From a bacterium (GTDB taxonomy: Bacteria; Krumholzibacteriota; Krumholzibacteriia; WVZY01), in the NCBI GenBank assembly GCA_027296025.1, contig JAPUJU010000374.1:1-9771 (forward strand): a DNA stretch of 9,771 nt, read 5' to 3'. Shown piece by piece: positions 6,304 to 9,771 of this stretch; position 1 is the first letter of the stretch, and each line of letters opens with the position of its first letter. The translations under genes were made by a program, and so were the position numbers. Below the pieces are notes generated by a model. The model saw only the letters and a program-made list of their open reading frames with translations. It searched no databases and was not told where the DNA came from.

Positions 6304-7350
6304 CTAATCATCGGGTCCACCATGGGGTCTGCGAACGATCTTTCCCAGCGCGTTCCGGGTCTCCATCAGGCGATGAGCGTCCGCTGCCTCTTTCAATTCG
6401 AATACCTTGCCAACGACCGGCTTCATCTTTCGGCTGGAGATAAGCGTCAACGCCGCGTTGAGATCATTCGCAGACCCCATGGTGGACCCGATGATCTCGA
6501 GCTGCCGGTAGAAAATTTGCCGGATGTCTGTCGTCGGATCATATCCGGTCGTCGCACCACAGGTAAGCAGGCGACCGCCACGCGTCAGGCTCCGCAGGCT
6601 GTCGACCCACGTGTCTTTTCCCACGTAATCAACGACCACGTCGACGCCCCGCTTCCCTGTCTCCTCACGTACCCGCCGAACAAAGTTCTCAGCCTCATAG
6701 TTTATCAATACATCCGCACCCAGCTCACCGCAGAGCGCGAGCTTCTCGTCGCTGCTCGCCGCGGCAAACACCCGGGCTCCCGCTACTTTCGCAATCTGGA
6801 TGGCCGCAATCCCGACGCCGGCGGCTGCGCCGAGTATCAGAACGTCCTCCGAAGGCCGCACACGCCCACGACCAATCAGCATGCGCCACGCTGTCATGAA
6901 AACAAGTGGCACAGACGCGGCGTCTTCGTTCGACATGTCGTCCGGGATAGGAACGAGGTTTTCCGCCGGCACAACCATCTGTTCGGCATATCCTCCCCAC
7001 CGGTCCTCACCAAAGACATTGAACGTGCGGCACATCGACGTATCGCCCCTCAGACAGAACTCACACTGTCCGCATGTAACCGACGGGTTCAGGAGCACGC
7101 GCTCGCCCTGCTCGAGCGTCGTCACACCGTCGCCCAGTGCGAGGACTTCGCCCGCAGCGTCGCACCCCGGTACGTGCGGGAGTGGAATCTTGACTCCCGG
7201 TATGCCGCGCCGGACGAACAGGTCCAAATGGTTCAGTGACGTGGCGCGAACCCGCAAAACCACTTCACCGCGGCCGGGCGTCAGGTCGTCGATCTCCACG
7301 TACTCGAGAACGTCGGGGCCGCCGTGTTTCTTGAACTGAATGACCTTCAT
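6304..7350 (-). CDS. MDR-family zinc-type NAD(P)-dependent dehydrogenase with altered C-terminus
   Basis: A 348-residue medium-chain dehydrogenase/reductase (zinc-ADH/quinone oxidoreductase superfamily). The N-terminal GroES-like domain has the structural-zinc cysteines 93, 96, 99 and 107 (CGQCEFCLRGDTSMC). The usual catalytic-zinc Cys and the GHE motif are missing: the sequence reads NHLDLF (40-45) and VPGCDAAG (60-67), as in zinc-independent reductases. The Rossmann motif is GAAAGVG (174-180); AASSDEK after strand 2 suggests NADP preference. The substrate is unknown: reduction of an enoyl- or dienoyl-CoA or quinone, or an alcohol/aldehyde step of benzoate degradation, are possible. The ATG at 7350 directly abuts the thioesterase TAG (zero gap), with no clear ribosome site, so coupling is likely. 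The family usually ends soon after GKIV; here RRPHGGPDD follows, encoded by an inverted copy of the stretch that codes GSTMGSAND inside the same gene (see repeat entries). Confidence 0.88.
   Translation of the reverse strand: MKVIQFKKHGGPDVLEYVEIDDLTPGRGEVVLRVRATSLNHLDLFVRRGIPGVKIPLPHVPGCDAAGEVLALGDGVTTLEQGERVLLNPSVTCGQCEFCLRGDTSMCRTFNVFGEDRWGGYAEQMVVPAENLVPIPDDMSNEDAASVPLVFMTAWRMLIGRGRVRPSEDVLILGAAAGVGIAAIQIAKVAGARVFAAASSDEKLALCGELGADVLINYEAENFVRRVREETGKRGVDVVVDYVGKDTWVDSLRSLTRGGRLLTCGATTGYDPTTDIRQIFYRQLEIIGSTMGSANDLNAALTLISSRKMKPVVGKVFELKEAADAHRLMETRNALGKIVRRPHGGPDD
6307..6341 (+). repeat. Inverted repeat, arm 1 (3' end of the MDR dehydrogenase gene)
   Basis: This 35-bp stretch is the reverse complement of 6461-6495 with one mismatch (6336 C against 6466 A). 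It begins ATCATCGGGTCCACC on the plus strand. It encodes the last 12 residues of the dehydrogenase (IVRRPHGGPDD and flank) up to the stop at 6304-6306. The 119-bp spacer is ordinary coding sequence. The match was checked base by base. Confidence 0.93.
6461..6495 (-). repeat. Inverted repeat, arm 2 (internal to the MDR dehydrogenase gene)
   Basis: Partner of 6307-6341, 34 of 35 positions matching in inverted orientation. On the coding strand this arm encodes the segment IIGSTMGSANDL (about residues 287-298), which is the family-typical sequence. It is therefore probably the parental copy, and arm 1 the derived one. Confidence 0.93.
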
Positions 7351-7773
7351 CTATTTCTGCCCGGACTTGAACTTCTCGAACCTCTCACGCCAGTCATCCG
7401 GGATGTCCACAGACTTGAATGTATCGTTGCGGATTGCCGCCGTCTTGATCGTCGATACGGCGGACACTTCACCGTCCGGCAGTCGAACGGCGGTGTAACG
7501 GACCGTGATCGAACGCTTGCCGATTTCGAGAAGGTCGATGTCGATTCTTACCTTCTCACCGTATCGCAGCGGGCGTTTGAAATCGGTCTCAACATGCACA
7601 CTCGGAAAACCGATGTTGTGGTCTTCGAGGACCTTCCCGTACGGAACACCGAGCGCGTTTTCAAACCAGCTTTCGAACGCCTGATGAAAATAGTGAAAGA
7701 AGCGAGGGTAGTAAACCACCCTCGCTGGATCGATCTCACCGAAACGAACCGTGAACTCTGTCGAATAGGTCAA
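7351..7773 (-). CDS. Hotdog-fold acyl-CoA thioesterase of the 4HBT type (probable benzoyl-CoA thioesterase)
   Basis: A 140-residue cytoplasmic hotdog thioesterase that hydrolyses an acyl-CoA to acid plus CoA. FGEIDPARVVYYPRFF (11-25) aligns with the Pseudomonas 4-hydroxybenzoyl-CoA thioesterase segment GDCDPAGIVWYPNY, so Asp15 corresponds to its catalytic Asp17. Then follow VETDFKRPLRYGE and the hotdog strands. The start is TTG at 7773: the upstream frame is closed by a TGA, no ATG occurs early in frame, and AAGGGG (7781-7786) lies 7 nt upstream. It lies 33 bp after the pterin dehydratase gene, and its stop abuts the next ATG. Box clusters elsewhere contain a benzoyl-CoA thioesterase thought to release CoA when benzoyl-CoA or dead-end dihydrodiol esters accumulate. 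That role fits here but is inferred from context. Confidence 0.88.
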   Translation of the reverse strand: MTYSTEFTVRFGEIDPARVVYYPRFFHYFHQAFESWFENALGVPYGKVLEDHNIGFPSVHVETDFKRPLRYGEKVRIDIDLLEIGKRSITVRYTAVRLPDGEVSAVSTIKTAAIRNDTFKSVDIPDDWRERFEKFKSGQK

Positions 7774-7780
7774 TCGCGCA

Positions 7781-7786
7781 CCCCTT
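7781..7786 (-). promoter_or_regulatory. Ribosome binding site fixing the TTG start of the thioesterase
   Basis: The minus strand reads AAGGGG, then 7 nt, then TTG at 7773. A nearby ATG at 7801 is in a different frame and reaches a stop after about 20 codons, so the TTG is the best start. Confidence 0.55.
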
Positions 7787-7806
7787 CAACTCTTTAGACA
7801 TGCGGG

Positions 7807-8136
7807 CTAGAGTTTCGTGTCTGCCTTCGCGGCGAAAATAAAGTCACTCTCCGTCAGGCCGTCGATCTTGTGCGTCCAGATCGTGACCCGAACCTTGCCC
7901 CATGCGAGGTAGATATCGGGGTGGTGCCCCTGTTCTTCCGCGAGTTCGCCGACGCGAACTGTGAAGTCCATCGCTGCGCGAAAATCCGGAAACGGGTACT
8001 CCCTCTCGAGATGATGGTTCTCAATCACCGTCCACCCGTTTCCGAGCTCATCGATCAGCGGTTCGATCTCCGACCCGGTCAGTGGCGCCACGCCACCCCG
8101 GCAGGGTACGCATTCCTTGCTCGAAAGTTCGCCCAC
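7807..8136 (-). CDS. phhB: Pterin-4a-carbinolamine dehydratase
   Basis: A complete 109-residue PCD/DCoH family enzyme. It dehydrates 4a-hydroxytetrahydropterin, the spent cofactor of aromatic amino acid hydroxylases, so that it can be recycled. The signature EEQGHHPDIYL (His-His-Pro) and the second His in TIWTHKIDGLTESDF are both present, as is the common N-terminal CVPCRGGVAPL. The start is GTG at 8136: no ATG is available before the conserved region, and AGAGGA (8142-8147) lies 5 nt upstream, overlapping the superoxide dismutase stop (gap 9 bp). No phenylalanine hydroxylase is visible in the window. Its place between superoxide dismutase and the thioesterase of a box operon suggests a role connected with phenylalanine or benzoate catabolism, but a housekeeping role or simple co-transcription is also possible. 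Confidence 0.93.
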   Translation of the reverse strand: MGELSSKECVPCRGGVAPLTGSEIEPLIDELGNGWTVIENHHLEREYPFPDFRAAMDFTVRVGELAEEQGHHPDIYLAWGKVRVTIWTHKIDGLTESDFIFAAKADTKL

Positions 8137-8145
8137 AGAAGTCCT

Positions 8146-8757
8146 CTACTTGGCTGCGTCGAAACGCCTGCTCACTTCTTCCCACTTGACGACGTTCCAC
8201 CAGGCCTTGACGTAATCCGGGCGGCGGTTCTGGTAATTGAGGTAGTAGGCGTGTTCCCAGACATCCAGACCGAGAATCGGTGTAACCCCTTCGCTGATGG
8301 GCGTATCCTGGTTCGGCGTCGATGTCACGGTCAGCCCGCCGTCCGACTTGACGTTGAGCCAGGCCCATCCGCTTCCAAAACGCGTGGCCGCGGCCTGTGC
8401 GAACATATCCTGGAAAGAGGCAAACCCTCCAAAAGCCGCTTCGATCGCCGTGGACAGGGCACCCTGAGGCTGCCCGCCCGCGTTCGGCGCCATAACCGTC
8501 CAGAACAGGTTGTGGTTATTGAATCCACCACCGTTGTTCCGCACGGCACCACGAATATCTTCGGGAATAGCCGCGAGATCCTTCAGCAGTTCTTCTATCG
8601 TCTTTCCCGAGAGGCTCGGGTGTTTTTCGAGCGCGGCGTTCAGATTCGCAGTGTACGCCGCGTGATGTTTACCATGGTGGATTTCCATTGTGCGCGCGTC
8701 GATGTGCGGCTCGAGTGCATTGTGATCGTATGGGAGGTTGGGGAGTTCAAAGGGCAT
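8146..8757 (-). CDS. sodA: Superoxide dismutase, Fe/Mn family (Mn-type residues)
   Basis: A complete 203-residue cytoplasmic Fe/Mn superoxide dismutase, converting superoxide to O2 and H2O2. Metal ligands are H27 (MEIHHGKHH), H82 (NNHNLFW), and D165 and H169 (DVWEHAYYLNY). Gly78, four residues before H82, and Gln150 in PNQD match the Mn-type pattern; Fe enzymes usually carry the active-site Gln at the former position. The start is the ATG at 8757 with AAGGAG (8767-8772) 9 nt upstream. The open frame extends further upstream, but MPFELPNLPYD is the standard N-terminus. There is no signal peptide. It is the first gene of the probable box operon, behind a good promoter at 8931-8959 and a palindrome at 8790-8807. 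It could protect against superoxide leaking from BoxB/BoxA; this is inferred from position only. Confidence 0.95.
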   Translation of the reverse strand: MPFELPNLPYDHNALEPHIDARTMEIHHGKHHAAYTANLNAALEKHPSLSGKTIEELLKDLAAIPEDIRGAVRNNGGGFNNHNLFWTVMAPNAGGQPQGALSTAIEAAFGGFASFQDMFAQAAATRFGSGWAWLNVKSDGGLTVTSTPNQDTPISEGVTPILGLDVWEHAYYLNYQNRRPDYVKAWWNVVKWEEVSRRFDAAK

Positions 8758-8789
8758 TTTTCCAAGCTCCTTGGTTTGGGGAGTGACGC

Positions 8790-8807
8790 CACGGTCCGTG
8801 GACCGTG
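8790..8807. promoter_or_regulatory. 18-bp operator-like palindrome in the superoxide dismutase leader
   Basis: CACGGTCC and GGACCGTG form perfect 8-bp inverted arms with a 2-bp centre (minus strand CACGGTCCACGGACCGTG). The 2-nt loop is too tight for a good RNA hairpin, so a site for a dimeric regulator is more likely. It lies 33 bp before the ATG at 8757 and over 110 bp downstream of the predicted transcription start. A repressor there could block elongation of the whole seven-gene transcript. Confidence 0.5.
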
Positions 8808-8930
8808 TCGCAACTCGCACGTGAGAAACGGATATACGAAACTTCTCAGTGAGCGAAAAGGGTATTCAAGCTCGTTTGCAGCAATGAGTTGCAGTTAGCA
8901 ATACGAATGACTCGCTCCGAACACACCGAC

Positions 8931-8959
8931 AGTATAAGCGTGCGCGTCGGTTCCGTCAA
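8931..8959 (-). promoter_or_regulatory. Probable promoter of the sod-box operon
   Basis: On the minus strand TTGACG (8959-8954), a 17-bp spacer, then TATACT (8936-8931): one mismatch in each hexamer and ideal spacing. The predicted start is near 8924, giving a leader of about 165 nt before superoxide dismutase. No other good promoter was seen in the short gaps down to the aldehyde dehydrogenase, so this may drive all seven genes. The rest of 8758-8997 holds only the palindrome and the ribosome site; no terminator for the methyltransferase gene was seen. Confidence 0.65.
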
Positions 8960-8997
8960 AGGGTAAAGTTAGGCGTCAGTGGCAACCGGAAGGCGAT

Positions 8998-9771
8998 TTA
9001 TTTCCGACGAGTTGCATCGGTAGACGTCGAGCGGTCCGCCTCGGCAAGTACCTTTTTGAGCCGGCGCAGAAAGAGGGCGTTGGAGAACCGCCACCAGTAC
9101 TTTCGGATCCGGTTTCTTATCTTGGCTACTACGGAGTCGCTATCGAAAGACGGCCTGTAGGAACGGTCCCCCGAAAGCACGAAGTGCACGTAGTCGTTCT
9201 TTTCCCAGATATCCCGGTACGCGAAGTAGACGGGCTTGAGCTTTGTCACACCAAGAATGTCCGACAACTCCACGGACTCATCGACCACTTGCAGCATGTC
9301 CGGAGTATTCGCCTTGAGGTACCCTTGATGCTCCGGGGTCGGATACGTGAGAATGATTCTGCCGTCGGGCAAGAGCGCATTCTCGAGGGCGGAAAAGAGC
9401 GCGGGGTATCGCTCCCTCGGAATGTGTTCGACGACATCTGGCAGAATGGCCACGTCGAACTTGTCGTATGCCTGCAGCTCACCTCCCTGCTCGACGATAT
9501 CGAGCACGCGAACCTCACAGCGGTCGGAACCAGCGAACTTTTCCGCGATGCGGACATTCTTGCTACTAATGTCGACGGCGAGGACAAAGGACGCGTACTG
9601 CTGAAGAGTCCTGGCAATGATGCCGACACCGCATCCCACCTCTAGAACGCGGTCGCCGTCACGCACGAACCGGCGGCAAAGTCCCCGGATCGCTTCCTGC
9701 CGAAGGTTCAGGTAACGAAAGTCCTGAACGAGGACCCGCTCCGAGAACTCGTCGTAGAATTTCTCTATGTC
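8998..9771 (-). CDS. Class I SAM-dependent methyltransferase, partial (5' end beyond right edge)
   Basis: The last 257 residues of a Rossmann-fold methyltransferase; the frame is open to the window edge, and the visible part begins DIEKFYDEFS. A GTG at 9666 is in frame, but the conserved helix before it (FYDEFSERV...RYLNLRQEAI) shows the protein starts further upstream. SAM-binding motif I is VLEVGCGVGI (42-51 of the visible part); the acidic ribose-binding residue is D67 in VLAVDIS; FDVAILPDVVEHIP (105-118) is motif IV. The C-terminal 45 residues are strongly basic (RNRIRKYWWRF...FLRRLKKV) with amphipathic character and could bind a membrane. The substrate is unknown; similar proteins often lie in surface-glycan gene sets, but nothing here confirms that. 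It ends 240 bp before superoxide dismutase and has its own reading context, so it is probably not part of the box operon. Confidence 0.85.
   Translation of the reverse strand, partial: DIEKFYDEFSERVLVQDFRYLNLRQEAIRGLCRRFVRDGDRVLEVGCGVGIIARTLQQYASFVLAVDISSKNVRIAEKFAGSDRCEVRVLDIVEQGGELQAYDKFDVAILPDVVEHIPRERYPALFSALENALLPDGRIILTYPTPEHQGYLKANTPDMLQVVDESVELSDILGVTKLKPVYFAYRDIWEKNDYVHFVLSGDRSYRPSFDSDSVVAKIRNRIRKYWWRFSNALFLRRLKKVLAEADRSTSTDATRRK

Noticed and set aside
6295..7239. Long plus-strand open frame opposite the MDR dehydrogenase, with similar long plus-strand frames opposite superoxide dismutase (7870-8898), boxB (3378-4190) and the ALDH (2172-2948)
   Set aside because: Their translations are rich in Arg, His and Pro, show no recognisable domain, and lie exactly antisense to well-identified genes. 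They are reading-frame shadows of GC-rich codons.
8876..8907. Short direct repeats TTGCAG...TTGCAG and AGCAAT in the superoxide dismutase leader
   Set aside because: The units are only 6 bp and irregularly spaced, which is expected by chance in a 240-bp gap.

Overview
The window is ordinary bacterial chromosome: dense, moderately GC-rich by eye (not computed), with a typical Shine-Dalgarno site before most genes. Ten genes are recognised. Eight of them are visible in full, and one gene runs off each end. No tRNA, rRNA, CRISPR array, insertion sequence or phage gene was seen. The organism cannot be named. The family mix (aerobic benzoyl-CoA epoxidation genes, an M19 dipeptidase, a double zinc-ribbon DUF2007-type protein, and a secreted CHRD protein ending in a Trp-Gly/Lys/Leu-Tyr-Arg tail) fits an aerobic environmental bacterium, perhaps one of the poorly cultured FCB-type phyla. 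That placement is a low-confidence inference.

Layout. (1) Positions 1-1014, minus strand: a zinc-ribbon protein gene, then after 20 bp a secreted membrane-dipeptidase (peptidase M19) gene cut by the left edge. (2) Positions 1015-1192: a divergent control region with a perfect sigma70-type promoter (TTGACA, 17 bp, TATAAT) pointing right and a TATAAT box pointing left. (3) Positions 1193-1693, plus strand: a small secreted CHRD-domain protein, convergent with the main operon. (4) Positions 1707-8757, minus strand: a tightly packed seven-gene run in the order Fe/Mn superoxide dismutase, pterin-4a-carbinolamine dehydratase, 4HBT-type acyl-CoA thioesterase, MDR zinc-type dehydrogenase, boxC, boxB, aldehyde dehydrogenase. 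(5) Positions 8758-8997: a leader region with a good promoter (TTGACG, 17 bp, TATACT) and an 18-bp operator-like palindrome. (6) Positions 8998-9771, minus strand: a class I SAM-dependent methyltransferase cut by the right edge.

How it works together. BoxB (di-iron benzoyl-CoA 2,3-epoxidase) and BoxC (2,3-epoxybenzoyl-CoA dihydrolase) are the diagnostic enzymes of the aerobic CoA-dependent benzoate pathway. They convert benzoyl-CoA, via the epoxide, to 3,4-dehydroadipyl-CoA semialdehyde plus formate. The aldehyde dehydrogenase that follows is the obvious candidate for the next oxidation, the BoxD step. The thioesterase resembles enzymes thought to rescue CoA from dead-end or accumulating benzoyl-CoA. 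The MDR dehydrogenase has no assigned step. Superoxide dismutase and pterin dehydratase at the head of the transcript are unusual and suggest oxidative protection and/or a link to pterin-dependent aromatic hydroxylation. BoxA (the reductase partner), benzoate-CoA ligase and a BoxR-type regulator are not in the window.

The most unusual structural feature is a 35-bp inverted repeat (34 of 35 positions match, arms 6307-6341 and 6461-6495) inside the 3' end of the MDR dehydrogenase gene. It appears to have rewritten the last residues of that protein with an inverted copy of an internal segment, just upstream of boxC.
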